Shown here in pieces: positions 17,691-26,213 of a stretch of DNA of 64,000 bases. The stretch is from assembly GCA_910579785.1 (NCBI GenBank), contig CAJTVJ010000004.1, forward strand, positions 41,747 to 105,746. Direction: 5' to 3'. Positions within the stretch are counted from its first letter, which is position 1. The number at the start of each line of letters is the position of its first letter. Both the position numbers and the translations under genes were made by a program. Source of the stretch: an uncultured Christensenella sp. GTDB taxonomy: Bacteria > Bacillota > Clostridia > Christensenellales > UBA3700. The notes below the pieces were generated by a model. That model worked only from the letters and a program-made list of their open reading frames with translations. It was not told the origin of the DNA and did not search any database.

Positions 17691-17761
17691 TATCATATGC
17701 AAACAAATGTTTGCGTTATTAAAATATCTGTGCTATAATATCTTCAAGGCAGGAGATGGTA

Positions 17762-18649
17762 ATGAGAGATATATGGAACCCTTGGCACGGCTGTAAAAAG
17801 TGCAGCGAAGGGTGTCAAAACTGTTATATGTATTATCTTGATCAAATACATGGCAATTTTTCAAGCGACAAAGTTGTCAAGACCAACAATATGTATTATC
17901 CGCTTGTTAAGAACAAAAACGGAGGCTATGCGATAAGAAGCGGAGAGATGTTGAGGGTATGTATGACGTCAGACTTCTTTATCGAAGAAGCTGACGAATG
18001 GAGAGGTGAGGCGTGGAACGTGATTTATCAAAGACCCGACGTAAAATTCTTTTTGCTGACAAAAAGACCTCAAAGGGTGGAGAAATGTCTGCCGAAAGAT
18101 TGGGGCGACGGCTGGGAAAACGTCTTTTTTAACGTCACGTGCGAAAATCAACTACGGGCAGACGAGCGCATTCCCATATTGCATTCGTTGCCGTTTAAGC
18201 ACAAGGGGATAATGACGGCGCCTTTGATAGGCGAGATTAGCATTGCAAAATACCTAAAAGAGGGGCAGATTCAGCAAGTAATTTGCGGAGGTGAGAATTA
18301 CAGCGGAGCAAGGGAGTGTCGATTTGAATGGGTAAAAAAGCTGTCTGACGAATGCAAAGAGGCTGACGTGTCTTTTGCGTTTATAGGTACGGGAAAATAT
18401 TTTACTAAGGACGGCAAGCGCGTGATAATAAACGGCGGAAACTCAGAACATGCAAAAGCTGCGTTTACTTATAATCTATCTTACAGCGGAAAGCCGATAA
18501 AGTTTGATCTCAAAGACCATTTGGGTTTGGAGATAGACGAGAGTTGTTATGCCGCCAAGTTTAGGCAAAGGTGCAGCTCTTGCGGCAGTAAATGCGTATG
18601 CAACGGTTGCGACGACTGCGGGAAATGCGAAAGAAGTCAGTTATTGTAA
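17762..18649 (+). CDS. DUF5131 (phage Gp37/Gp68-like) family protein
   Basis: A 295-residue protein starting MRDIWNPWHGCKKCSEGC. The N-terminal cysteines (11, 14, 18, 21) contain CxxxCxxC spacing, as in radical SAM enzymes, and DUF5131 proteins are thought to share that fold. Other visible blocks are FFLLTKRPQR, VFFNVTCENQ, APLIGEIS and VICGGENYSGARECRFEWVKKLSDEC, all typical of the family. The C-terminus has a Cys-rich cluster (CSSCGSKCVCNGCDDCGKC) that could bind metal. I prefer the ATG at 17762 over 17756 because the ribosome-binding site AGGAG is at 17751-17755. Its biochemical role is unknown. It sits between yajC and the SCIFF-associated membrane gene, where it is not usually found. Confidence 0.75.
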   Translation: MRDIWNPWHGCKKCSEGCQNCYMYYLDQIHGNFSSDKVVKTNNMYYPLVKNKNGGYAIRSGEMLRVCMTSDFFIEEADEWRGEAWNVIYQRPDVKFFLLTKRPQRVEKCLPKDWGDGWENVFFNVTCENQLRADERIPILHSLPFKHKGIMTAPLIGEISIAKYLKEGQIQQVICGGENYSGARECRFEWVKKLSDECKEADVSFAFIGTGKYFTKDGKRVIINGGNSEHAKAAFTYNLSYSGKPIKFDLKDHLGLEIDESCYAAKFRQRCSSCGSKCVCNGCDDCGKCERSQLL

Positions 18650-18804
18650 GCTTACGATAGCGTTTAGTATTAGTCAAACATAAGTTTAAGAGACATATAT
18701 TTATATGATTTAGAGAAAAGTGGAGAAAGCGGAAAAGCAAAACTCAATATTAGTAATAAATTCTTAAAAGCCGTAATATATTTTAACTATTAGGAGGATA
18801 ATAT

Positions 18805-19194
18805 ATGGCTGTGAAGATGACTAAAAGAGATTTTTTGGAGATGTTTTTGGGTATTTTGTTTTCGGTGATAATATCGTTGCTTGCGGTGATAGTATTTGCT
18901 ATCATAGTAAAATATGCTAATCTGTCGACTAAGGCGGTTGAGATCGTCAACATATTTTTAAAGATATTCAGTATATTTTTCGGCACTTTGATAGCTATCA
19001 AATCGGGCAAAAAGGGACTTTTTAAGGGATGTGTGATAGGTTTGTTCTTTTCGCTTGCGTCGTATTTGATATTTTCGCTCATCAACGGGTCGTTTGTACT
19101 CAATCCTTTGACGGCGTTTGACATATTGGCATGTTTGGCTGCCGGTCTTTTGAGCGGAGTATTTACCGTCAACGTGCGAAAAGGAGAAAATTGA
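18805..19194 (+). CDS. TIGR04086-type small membrane protein linked to SCIFF loci
   Basis: A 129-residue protein with four predicted transmembrane helices (about residues 13-37, 46-62, 70-90, 98-120) and a short charged N-terminus. Its size, topology and position directly upstream of the SCIFF peptide gene match the TIGR04086 membrane family of Clostridia. The ribosome-binding site AGGAGG precedes the ATG. Function unknown; a role in handling the SCIFF peptide is an inference from neighbourhood only. Confidence 0.75.
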   Translation: MAVKMTKRDFLEMFLGILFSVIISLLAVIVFAIIVKYANLSTKAVEIVNIFLKIFSIFFGTLIAIKSGKKGLFKGCVIGLFFSLASYLIFSLINGSFVLNPLTAFDILACLAAGLLSGVFTVNVRKGEN

Positions 19195-19307
19195 CTGTAA
19201 TTTAAAATTTGCTGTAAGTTTTGTGAGTATAAAATTCATTTAAGCCGTCAATTTGTCTAATAAAACTATTATATAGATAAAATATTTAAAAGATTTAAAA
19301 TAAATAC

Positions 19308-19336
19308 TTGCAAAATAATATTATTTATTATATGAT
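19308..19336 (+). promoter_or_regulatory. scfA promoter
   Basis: TTGCAA (19308-19313), 17-bp spacer, TATGAT (19331-19336). Predicted start near 19343, giving a leader of about 24 nt that holds the ribosome-binding site CGGAGGA. Confidence 0.55.
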
Positions 19337-19366
19337 ATAAATACTAATGCATAAATCGGAGGACTT

Positions 19367-19540
19367 ATGAAACATATCAACAGTATCGTTACAAATTCAA
19401 TGAAAAAACAAGGTAATATCGGCTGCGGAGAGTGCCAATCAAGCTGCCAATCGGCTTGCAAGACTTCTTGCACGGTGGGCAATCAAAGCTGCAAGAACAG
19501 AGACGAGAAGATCAACGCTCAAAGAAAGCCTTTGATATAA
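19367..19540 (+). CDS. scfA: SCIFF ranthipeptide precursor (six cysteines in forty-five)
   Basis: A 57-residue peptide beginning MKHINSIVTNSMKKQGNIGC. The six cysteines (20, 23, 27, 31, 35, 42) have the SCIFF pattern CGECQSSCQSACKTSC followed by TVGNQSC. The family is universal in Clostridia; the radical SAM partner forms thioether crosslinks from cysteines, making it a ranthipeptide. This copy has about 15 residues after the last cysteine (ending AQRKPLI), longer than the roughly 45-residue family form. A strong ribosome-binding site (TCGGAGGA) is 4 bp before the ATG. The maturase gene follows after 15 bp. Confidence 0.95.
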   Translation: MKHINSIVTNSMKKQGNIGCGECQSSCQSACKTSCTVGNQSCKNRDEKINAQRKPLI

Positions 19541-19555
19541 TAGAAAGATTTTATA

Positions 19556-20917
19556 ATGGTACACGCTTTTAAATTTGCTTATCGCGGTAAAGCATATCAT
19601 TTTTTATGGGACAATGAAAGCGGCAGTCTGCACAACGTAGACAAGGTCGCTTTTTTGTATGCAAAAAAAAGATACGGACAAGCCTTTGAAGATAAAGAAG
19701 AGGAAGAGTTTTTGTCAATAGCCGAAGATGATATCAAGGAGCTTGGCGAAGAATTTGACGAATTAGAAAAGTCGGGAGTTCTCAACAGCCCTTGCGACAC
19801 CTACGCCAAGAAAAAGAGAGTGGGCGAGATAAAGGCTCTTTGTCTGCATATTTGCAACGACTGTAATTTGCGTTGCAGGTATTGTTTTGCCGACGAAGGC
19901 ACTTATCATACCAGCGACAGGGCGTTTATGTCGGAAGAAGTGGGTAAAAAGGCGATAGACTTTTTGATAGCTCATTCGGGAAAACGTAAAAATCTCGAAG
20001 TTGACTTTTTCGGCGGCGAGCCGCTTATGAATTTGAACGTCGTCAAGGCGATAGTCGATTATGCCAGATCGAAAGAGGCGGAGAGCGGCAAGCGCTTTGA
20101 TTTTACAATGACGACAAATTGCGTACTTCTCAACGACGAGACGATAAAGTGGCTCAATGAAGAGATGCACAACGTGGTGTTGAGCATCGACGGACGTCAC
20201 GACGTGCACAGCGCGGTGCGTAAGGCAGTCAACGGCAAAGATTGTTATGACATCATTGCAAACAACGCAATGAAATTTGCCAAGGTAAGAGGAGATAAAT
20301 CTTACTACGTCAGAGGTACTTTTACTGCAAAAAATCTCGACTTTGCAAGCGACGTGCTTGCGCTCAACGATATGGGATTTGATCAAATATCTATCGAGCC
20401 GGTCGTGACTGACATAGAAGACCTTAAAATAACAAAAGAGCATCTGCCTGCGATACTCAAAGAGTATGAGAGACTTGCCGAGAACTATATCGACAGAAGA
20501 AAGGGGGATAAATGGTTTAATTTCTTCCACTTTATGATAGATTTGGAGGGCGGTCCGTGTCTTGTAAAGAGATTGACGGGATGCGGCAGCGGCTGCGAAT
20601 ATCTTGCGATAACTCCTAAGGGAGGAATCTATCCCTGTCACCAATTTGCGGAAAACAGCGATTATTACATGGGCAACGTCTTTGACGGCGACGTGGATAT
20701 GAGCATATCGGACAAGTTTGCCGACAATATTGTGACCAACAAGCCCGATTGCAGTGGCTGCATGGCAAAATATTATTGCAGCGGCGGTTGCGTTGCCAAC
20801 AACCTCAACTATGCGGGCGATATGGCTAAGCCATACGACATATCATGCGAAATGATGCGCAAAAGATTGGAACTCTCCTTGGCGATAAACGCCATTGAGG
20901 GAGCGAAAAATAATTGA
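19556..20917 (+). CDS. scfB: SCIFF maturase, SPASM-domain radical SAM enzyme
   Basis: A 453-residue radical SAM peptide maturase that installs thioether bonds in the SCIFF peptide. An N-terminal peptide-recognition (RRE-like) region covers residues ~1-90. The [4Fe-4S] motif is CNLRCRYC (Cys103, 107, 110) in CLHICNDCNLRCRYCF. The C-terminal SPASM region has GCGSGCEYLAITPKGGIYPC and CSGCMAKYYCSGGC for auxiliary clusters. Length and architecture are those of CteB-like enzymes. It directly follows scfA. No terminator is seen after it. Confidence 0.95.
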   Translation: MVHAFKFAYRGKAYHFLWDNESGSLHNVDKVAFLYAKKRYGQAFEDKEEEEFLSIAEDDIKELGEEFDELEKSGVLNSPCDTYAKKKRVGEIKALCLHICNDCNLRCRYCFADEGTYHTSDRAFMSEEVGKKAIDFLIAHSGKRKNLEVDFFGGEPLMNLNVVKAIVDYARSKEAESGKRFDFTMTTNCVLLNDETIKWLNEEMHNVVLSIDGRHDVHSAVRKAVNGKDCYDIIANNAMKFAKVRGDKSYYVRGTFTAKNLDFASDVLALNDMGFDQISIEPVVTDIEDLKITKEHLPAILKEYERLAENYIDRRKGDKWFNFFHFMIDLEGGPCLVKRLTGCGSGCEYLAITPKGGIYPCHQFAENSDYYMGNVFDGDVDMSISDKFADNIVTNKPDCSGCMAKYYCSGGCVANNLNYAGDMAKPYDISCEMMRKRLELSLAINAIEGAKNN

Positions 20918-20936
20918 CACAGCAATGGCAACGATT

Positions 20937-20990
20937 TAAGGTAATAGATAATAAGTAATAGTGAATAAGCGAAGTTTATTCATATATCTT
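20937..20990. repeat. Low-complexity segment with an inverted repeat
   Basis: A run built from AATAG/TAATA units (AGGTAATAGATAATAAGTAA and the next bases) ends in the hairpin TGAATAA-gcgaag-TTTATTCA (about 20961-20981). It resembles the small dispersed AT-rich elements of some clostridial genomes. The rest of the 281-bp gap holds the rpsB promoter and leader. Confidence 0.3.
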
Positions 20991-21059
20991 TGAGATATCG
21001 CAGAGAAAGCAACGGATATAATTTCTATATAAAATATATAATTTTATATGTTAATTTGT

Positions 21060-21088
21060 TTGCAAAATATATATCTATATGATAAAAT
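21060..21088 (+). promoter_or_regulatory. rpsB-tsf promoter
   Basis: TTGCAA (21060-21065), 17-bp spacer, TAAAAT (21083-21088). Predicted start near 21095, leaving a leader of about 104 nt. Confidence 0.5.
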
Positions 21089-21121
21089 ACTAGCAGTCAT
21101 TAAACACTCAAAGTCAGCACA

Positions 21122-21150
21122 GGCAGTTGCTTGTTTGCCAACAAGTTGCC
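21122..21150 (+). promoter_or_regulatory. Hairpin in the rpsB mRNA leader, candidate autoregulatory site
   Basis: GGCA (21122-21125) pairs with TGCC (21147-21150) and CTTGTT (21130-21135) with AACAAG (21140-21145) around a 4-nt loop; an internal bulge separates the two helices. There is no T-run, so it is not a terminator. Ribosomal protein S2 represses its own mRNA in several bacteria, so this could be the S2-binding element; that is an inference. Confidence 0.35.
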
Positions 21151-21198
21151 GAAAGCGAAAACTTTGGGGAAGAATAAACAAAGAAAAGGAGACAAAAA

Positions 21199-21984
21199 AT
21201 GGCAGTAGTAACAATGAAAAGCCTCTTGGAGGCAGGTGTACATTTCGGACACCAAACAAAGAAGTGGAACCCGAAGATGAGCAAATACATCTATTCGGCA
21301 AGAAATGATATTCATATCATCGATCTTCAAATCTCGGTAGAGCAAGTTGAGAAGGCATACGCTTTTGTAAGAGACGTGGCAAAAGAGGGCAAGTCAATCT
21401 TGTTTGTCGGCACGAAGAAGCAGGCTCAGGACGCTATCAAAGAGGAAGCTCAAAGATGCGGAATGTACTATATGAACCAAAGATGGCTCGGCGGTACGTT
21501 GACCAATTTCAAAACTATCAGAAGCCGTATCGAGAGACTTAACAAAATCAATCAAATGGAACTTATCGGACAATTTGAACTTTTGCCGAAAAAAGAAGTA
21601 TCTCAACTCAAAGTTGAGAGAGATAAGCTCGAAGCTAACCTCGGCGGTATCAAAGATATGACGCAACTTCCAGGATGTATGTTTGTAGTTGATATCAACA
21701 ACGAAGACATCGCAGTTAAAGAAGCTCGCAAGCTCGGCATACCTGTCGTAGGTCTTGTAGACACCAACTGCAATCCAGAACTCGTCGATTACGTTATTCC
21801 GGGCAACGACGACGCTATCAGAGCTATCAAGTTGATTGCAAGCATCATGGCAAACGCAGTCATCGAAGCCAACGAAGGCATCACTTTCTCAGTTGAAGAA
21901 GAAGTTGAAGAAAACGGCGAAGTAAGCGAAGAGAAAGTTGAGAGCGCAGAGGTAGAGGCAGAAGCTCAAAGCGAGCAAGAATAA
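21199..21984 (+). CDS. rpsB: 30S ribosomal protein S2
   Basis: A 261-residue S2. Family motifs: LLEAGVHFGHQTKKWNPKM near the N-terminus, VGTKKQAQDAIKEEAQRCG, YMNQRWLGGTLTNF and VGLVDTNCNPELVDYVIPGNDDAIR. The C-terminal ~30 residues are an acidic tail (EEEVEENGEVSEEKVESAE...), longer than the ~235-residue average. A strong ribosome-binding site (AAGGAG) precedes the ATG. tsf follows after 19 bp. Confidence 0.98.
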   Translation: MAVVTMKSLLEAGVHFGHQTKKWNPKMSKYIYSARNDIHIIDLQISVEQVEKAYAFVRDVAKEGKSILFVGTKKQAQDAIKEEAQRCGMYYMNQRWLGGTLTNFKTIRSRIERLNKINQMELIGQFELLPKKEVSQLKVERDKLEANLGGIKDMTQLPGCMFVVDINNEDIAVKEARKLGIPVVGLVDTNCNPELVDYVIPGNDDAIRAIKLIASIMANAVIEANEGITFSVEEEVEENGEVSEEKVESAEVEAEAQSEQE

Positions 21985-22003
21985 TTGATGAAGGAGATAA
22001 AAT

Positions 22004-22873
22004 ATGGCATTTACAAATAAAGACGTAATGGATTTACGCGCCAAGACGGGCGTCGGTATGATGGATTGTAAAAAGGCTCTTACCGAAGCTGACGGCGATA
22101 TGGAGAAGGCAATAGAGATATTGAGAGAAAAGGGAATGGCTACCAGCGCAAAGAGAGCCGGCAAAATCGCATCCCAAGGTATCGTTGAAGCTTATATCAA
22201 CGACAAGTGCGGCGTACTCGTAGAAGTAAACTGCGAAAGCGACTTTGTTGCAAGAGGCGAGCAGTACAAGGCTTTTGTTATGCAAGTTGCTGAATATATT
22301 GCCAACAACGACGTTGACAGCGTTGAGCAGGTCAGCGAGAATATGGCTACCGCATTGGCTGAGGCAGTCGCTAAGATCGGCGAGAAGATAGCTATCAGAA
22401 GATTTGCAAAGTATGCCAATACAGGCAAACTTGACAGCTATATACACATGGGCGGTAAGATAGGCGTAATCGTAGAGATGAGCGGCAACGCAAGCGAGGA
22501 GCTTGCTCACGACATCTGTATGCAAATCGCAGCCGCTAACCCTTCGTACGTTAAAGTGGACGAAGTACCTAAGGACGAGATCGAAAAAGAGAAAGAAATT
22601 TTGAAAGCTCAGGCTCTTAACGAAGACAAGCCGAAGCCGCTTGCTATCATTGAAAAGATGGTCGAAGGACGTATCAATAAATATTATAAAGAGGTATGTC
22701 TTGTTGAGCAACCTTTCGTTAAGGACGGCGATAAGACAATAAAGGCTCTTCTCAAAGAGGCTGGCGCAGACGTTGTTAGATTTACACGTTTTGTTATGGG
22801 CGAAGGCTTGGAGAAGAAAGACGAGAACTTGGCTGACGAAGTTCAAGCTCAAATCAACAGCGCTAAAAAATAA
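22004..22873 (+). CDS. tsf: Elongation factor Ts
   Basis: Guanine nucleotide exchange factor for EF-Tu, 289 residues. It begins with a UBA domain and the signature VMDLRAKTGVGMMDCKKALTEADGDMEKAIEILREKG; the second signature GVLVEVNCESDFVARG and the core dimer-like domains follow. Ribosome-binding site GAAGGAG. A terminator lies 6 bp after the stop, so rpsB-tsf is one unit. Confidence 0.98.
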   Translation: MAFTNKDVMDLRAKTGVGMMDCKKALTEADGDMEKAIEILREKGMATSAKRAGKIASQGIVEAYINDKCGVLVEVNCESDFVARGEQYKAFVMQVAEYIANNDVDSVEQVSENMATALAEAVAKIGEKIAIRRFAKYANTGKLDSYIHMGGKIGVIVEMSGNASEELAHDICMQIAAANPSYVKVDEVPKDEIEKEKEILKAQALNEDKPKPLAIIEKMVEGRINKYYKEVCLVEQPFVKDGDKTIKALLKEAGADVVRFTRFVMGEGLEKKDENLADEVQAQINSAKK

Positions 22874-22879
22874 TAATTC

Positions 22880-22910
22880 AAAAGGAAAGCGGTTATCGTT
22901 TTCCTTTTTT
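22880..22910 (+). terminator. Rho-independent terminator after tsf
   Basis: AAAAGGAAA (22880-22888) pairs with TTTCCTTTT, running straight into the T-tract, around a 10-nt loop. Confidence 0.8.
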
Positions 22911-23002
22911 AATAATTACTGCGTGTAAAATTTTTTACTCACGCGGCTAGTATATATTCGATATAATATATCGACGTATTTCAAAGATCAGAAGGAGTAA
23001 TT

Positions 23003-23704
23003 ATGACAAAGTATAAGAGAGTTATAATAAAGCTGAGCGGAGAAGCTTTGGCAGGCGAAAAGGGATTTGGAATTGACGAGAGCGTCGTAGATTACGTTGT
23101 CAATCAAATCAAAAAGGTCTATAAGCTTGGCGTTGAGATAGGCGTAATCATAGGCGGCGGCAACTTTTGGAGAGGCAGACAGGCATTGAAGATGGAGAGA
23201 TCTGCCGCAGACCATATGGGAATGTTGGCGACGGTCATGAACTCGCTTGCTATGCAGGACGCGTTGGAAGCGGCAGGCGTACCTTGCAGAGTGCAGACGG
23301 CTTTGACTATCACAAGAATTGCCGAACCGTATATTTTGAGAAAGGCTATGCGACATCTCGAAAAAGGCAGAGTAGTAATTTTTGCATGCGGTACGGGCAA
23401 TCCGTTCTTCTCGACAGACACCGGCGCAGCTTTAAGAGCGGCGGAGATAAACGCAGACGTGCTTATGCTTGCAAAGAATATCGACGGAGTATACGACAGC
23501 GACCCCAAGAAAAACCCAAATGCAAAGAAGTACGACGAGCTTACCTACATGAAAGTCGTACAAGACGGTTTGCAGGCTATGGACGCGACCGCAATCACGC
23601 TTTGCATGGAGAATAAGATACCTATCATTGCATTTGCTCTCAAAGAAGAGGATAGTTTGCTCAAAGCTGTCAACGGCGAAAAGATAGGTACGCTCATACA
23701 CTGA
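23003..23704 (+). CDS. pyrH: UMP kinase
   Basis: Phosphorylates UMP to UDP; hexameric amino acid kinase-fold enzyme. The 233-residue protein has RVIIKLSGEALAG at the N-terminus, GVIIGGGNFWRG for phosphate binding, and GTGNPFFSTDTGAALRAAEI plus DGVYDSDPKKNP typical of PyrH. Ribosome-binding site AAGGAG. Here a terminator and a new promoter separate pyrH from frr, which are often cotranscribed. Confidence 0.97.
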   Translation: MTKYKRVIIKLSGEALAGEKGFGIDESVVDYVVNQIKKVYKLGVEIGVIIGGGNFWRGRQALKMERSAADHMGMLATVMNSLAMQDALEAAGVPCRVQTALTITRIAEPYILRKAMRHLEKGRVVIFACGTGNPFFSTDTGAALRAAEINADVLMLAKNIDGVYDSDPKKNPNAKKYDELTYMKVVQDGLQAMDATAITLCMENKIPIIAFALKEEDSLLKAVNGEKIGTLIH

Positions 23705-23726
23705 TAGATCTAATAATTTATGGAAG

Positions 23727-23760
23727 TAGGCAGGAAGATAATTCTTGCCTATTTTTATTT
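23727..23760 (+). terminator. Rho-independent terminator after pyrH
   Basis: TAGGCAGGAA (23727-23736) pairs with TTCTTGCCTA (23742-23751), with one G-T pair and a 5-nt loop, and a T-rich tail follows. Confidence 0.85.
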
Positions 23761-23869
23761 TTAATATTAAATATAATTTACAACGGTGATATAAAGCAAG
23801 TTATATTTATATATAGATTAGTAAAATATTATAATATATGTAATAAAATTAAAATGTGTTGAAAAAATA

Positions 23870-23898
23870 TTGTATTTGACGAAGACTTTTGATATAAT
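23870..23898 (+). promoter_or_regulatory. frr-uppS operon promoter
   Basis: TTGTAT (23870-23875), 17-bp spacer, TATAAT (23893-23898), giving a leader of about 26 nt. A TTGACG at 23876 is spaced only 11 bp from the -10 element and is less likely to be used. Confidence 0.5.
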
Positions 23899-23930
23899 TA
23901 TGATAGCAAATTTTAAGGAGCAAATATTTT

Positions 23931-24506
23931 ATGGCATACGAGCAAATAGAGGTATTGGAAGTTTTTGACGAATTTGAGACAAAAATGGACAAAAGCATTG
24001 CGTCATTGCAATATGAATTTAACAATATGAAGGCAGGAAGAGCAAATCCGCATATACTTGACAAGATCGTCGTCGATTATTACGGAGTGCCAACTCCTCT
24101 CAAACAAATAGGAAATATCCAAGTGCCGGAAGCAAGAATGCTTATGGTAAGCGTATGGGATACGTCGATATTAAAAGAAGTAGAGAAAGCTATTATTGCC
24201 GCAAATACGGGCATTATGCCAACCAATGACGGCAAAGTCATAAGAATGGTATTTCCGGAGCTTACACAAGAGAGAAGAAAAGAGCTTTGCAAGACTTTGA
24301 AGTCTTTGGCAGAAAATACTAAGGTCGCTCTTCGCAATGCAAGAAGAGACATCAACGACAGTATAAAGAAGATGAAGAAAGACAGTCTTATATCCGAGGA
24401 TGACGCTGCGCTTTATGAAAAAGACGTAGACAAGAAGCTCGCCGCTCAGATAGATACCGTCGACAAAATGACGAAAGATAAAGAACAAGAAATAATGTCT
24501 GTATAA
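23931..24506 (+). CDS. frr: Ribosome recycling factor
   Basis: A 191-residue RRF that splits post-termination ribosomes with EF-G. Visible are FNNMKAGRANPHILDKIVVDYYGVPTPLKQIGNIQVPEARML, PELTQERRKELCKTLKSLAENTKVALRNARRD and a helical C-terminus. It is slightly longer than the usual ~185 residues at the N-terminus. Ribosome-binding site AAGGAG. It starts the frr-uppS-cdsA-dxr-rseP-ispG run. Confidence 0.97.
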   Translation: MAYEQIEVLEVFDEFETKMDKSIASLQYEFNNMKAGRANPHILDKIVVDYYGVPTPLKQIGNIQVPEARMLMVSVWDTSILKEVEKAIIAANTGIMPTNDGKVIRMVFPELTQERRKELCKTLKSLAENTKVALRNARRDINDSIKKMKKDSLISEDDAALYEKDVDKKLAAQIDTVDKMTKDKEQEIMSV

Positions 24507-24533
24507 GTTGAAAACAACTTATTTGAGGAAAAT

Positions 24534-25241
24534 TTGAAAGATAAGAAAGAAAATATGCTCAAAATACCGTCGCATATAGGATTTATTATGGACGGCAACG
24601 GAAGATGGGCGAGTCAAAGAGGACTCTCCCGAAGCGACGGTCACCGCCAAGGCGCGGAGGCATTGAAGAGCGTTGTCAAGGCTTGTTCTCAAAGAGGGAT
24701 CAAGGCGGTGAGCATATACGCGTTTTCTTGCGAAAATTGGTCGAGACCGCAGGCTGAAATAAAGTTTTTGTTTTCGCTTATCACGCAGTTTGCAAAAAAA
24801 GAACTTAAAAAATATGCGGACTGCGGATATAGAGTAATGTTCAGCGGAGATCTCTCTCAACTGCCAAAGACGACCCAAAATGCGATAAAAAAAGTCGTTG
24901 ACGCAAGCAAAGGCAATGACGGCATAATGGTGAATATCGCGCTTAATTACGGCTCGCGCCAAGAAATCGTCAAGGCCGTCAACACGATATTGCAATCTGG
25001 CATAAGAGAAGTCGACGAGCAAATGATAGAAGACTGTCTGTATACGGCAGGACTGCCGCCGTTGGACGTTGTGGTACGGTCAAGCGGAGAAAAGCGGTTG
25101 AGTAATTTTATGCTTTGGCAAAGCGCGTACAGCGAATTGATATTTATCGACAAGTATTGGCCTGATTTTGACGAGGCTACTCTCGACGAGATATTGCTTG
25201 AATATAGCAACAGAGACAGAAGATTTGGAGGAATAAAGTAA
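24534..25241 (+). CDS. uppS: Isoprenyl transferase / undecaprenyl diphosphate synthase
   Basis: Cis-prenyltransferase extending FPP to undecaprenyl diphosphate, the lipid carrier for cell-wall synthesis. Motifs: IPSHIGFIMDGNGRWA (catalytic Asp), GHRQGAEALKSVVKAC, AFSCENWSRP, and the C-terminal SGEKRLSNFMLWQSAYSELIF. The TTG at 24534 has GAGG 5 bp upstream and gives 235 residues; an ATG at 24555 is the alternative and lacks a clear ribosome-binding site. The stop overlaps the cdsA ATG by 1 bp. Confidence 0.95.
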   Translation: MKDKKENMLKIPSHIGFIMDGNGRWASQRGLSRSDGHRQGAEALKSVVKACSQRGIKAVSIYAFSCENWSRPQAEIKFLFSLITQFAKKELKKYADCGYRVMFSGDLSQLPKTTQNAIKKVVDASKGNDGIMVNIALNYGSRQEIVKAVNTILQSGIREVDEQMIEDCLYTAGLPPLDVVVRSSGEKRLSNFMLWQSAYSELIFIDKYWPDFDEATLDEILLEYSNRDRRFGGIK

Positions 25242-26200
25242 TGCTCAAAAGAATATTGACTGCACTTATGCTGCTTGTCGTTGTCTTTGCGACGTTGCTT
25301 GGCTTGCGCCAAGTATACGTAGAACTCGCCGATTTGGTGGGGGTATTGATATGCGGTCTCGGCGTATTTGAAATGGCAAATGCCTTTAAAAAGGCAGGGT
25401 ATAACGCTATCAAGGGGAGTTTGCTTTTTGCAAGCGTTGCGATTTATCCTTTGATAATAGCTTTTGAATGGACGCTTGGCAAGGGAGAGATTGGAGCCTT
25501 TTGCGCGATATTTTTAGGTTTGATAATAGCAATTATCGAATTTACGCTGATACATAAGAAAGATGCGGTAGCTTCCCAAGAAAATAACTCAGACGGTTTG
25601 CAGCAAACAAGTCAGCAGAATATTGCAGAAAGAGGCGTGTTTCAGCTCAAAGATTTGCTCGCCACGGCGTTTATATTGATATATCCACTTGGAATATTCT
25701 CCACATTTTTCTTTATAAACCACAGCAAATACGGTCTTTTGGGAATATTCTTGGCATTGTTGGTGCCGATAATGACGGATACGATGGCATATTTTGTCGG
25801 AGTGACGTTTAAGGGCAAAAAGCTATGTCCTAATATCAGTCCCAAAAAGACGGTAAGCGGCGCGATAGGCGGCATAATAGGCGGCGTCATAGGCGCGATG
25901 GCAGTCTTTGTGATGTTTGACGTGACAGGACTTTTTGTCAATTTTAACAACGTAGGTCTCACAAAACTTACTAATTCGCTTGTCGCTTCCGGCGTTATAT
26001 ACGGCATATTCGGAATAATAGGCGGCGTGCTAAGCGAGCTTGGCGATCTTGGCGCAAGTTGGATAAAGCGTAAGGCAGGCATAAAAGATTTCGGCAAGAT
26101 TTTCCCCGGACACGGCGGAATGATGGACAGATTGGACAGTATTATTTTTATGTTGCCGACGGTATATATTTTGATAAGCGTAGTTACGGCTATCGCGTAA
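25241..26200 (+). CDS. cdsA: Phosphatidate cytidylyltransferase
   Basis: Makes CDP-diacylglycerol from phosphatidic acid and CTP; an integral membrane enzyme of 319 residues with about eight hydrophobic segments. The family signature is at the C-terminus (KRKAGIKDFGKIFPGHGGMMDRLDS), with DTMAYFVGVTFKGKKLCPNISPKKTVSGAIGG earlier. A hydrophilic insert near residues 105-130 (EENNSDGLQQTSQQN-like) lies between helices. Overlaps uppS by 1 bp. Confidence 0.93.
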   Translation: MLKRILTALMLLVVVFATLLGLRQVYVELADLVGVLICGLGVFEMANAFKKAGYNAIKGSLLFASVAIYPLIIAFEWTLGKGEIGAFCAIFLGLIIAIIEFTLIHKKDAVASQENNSDGLQQTSQQNIAERGVFQLKDLLATAFILIYPLGIFSTFFFINHSKYGLLGIFLALLVPIMTDTMAYFVGVTFKGKKLCPNISPKKTVSGAIGGIIGGVIGAMAVFVMFDVTGLFVNFNNVGLTKLTNSLVASGVIYGIFGIIGGVLSELGDLGASWIKRKAGIKDFGKIFPGHGGMMDRLDSIIFMLPTVYILISVVTAIA

Positions 26201-26213
26201 AGGACGATTTATA

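Noticed and set aside
23876..23898. TTGACG as the -35 element for frr
   Set aside because: Spacing to TATAAT is only 11 bp; TTGTAT at 23870 gives the normal 17 bp.
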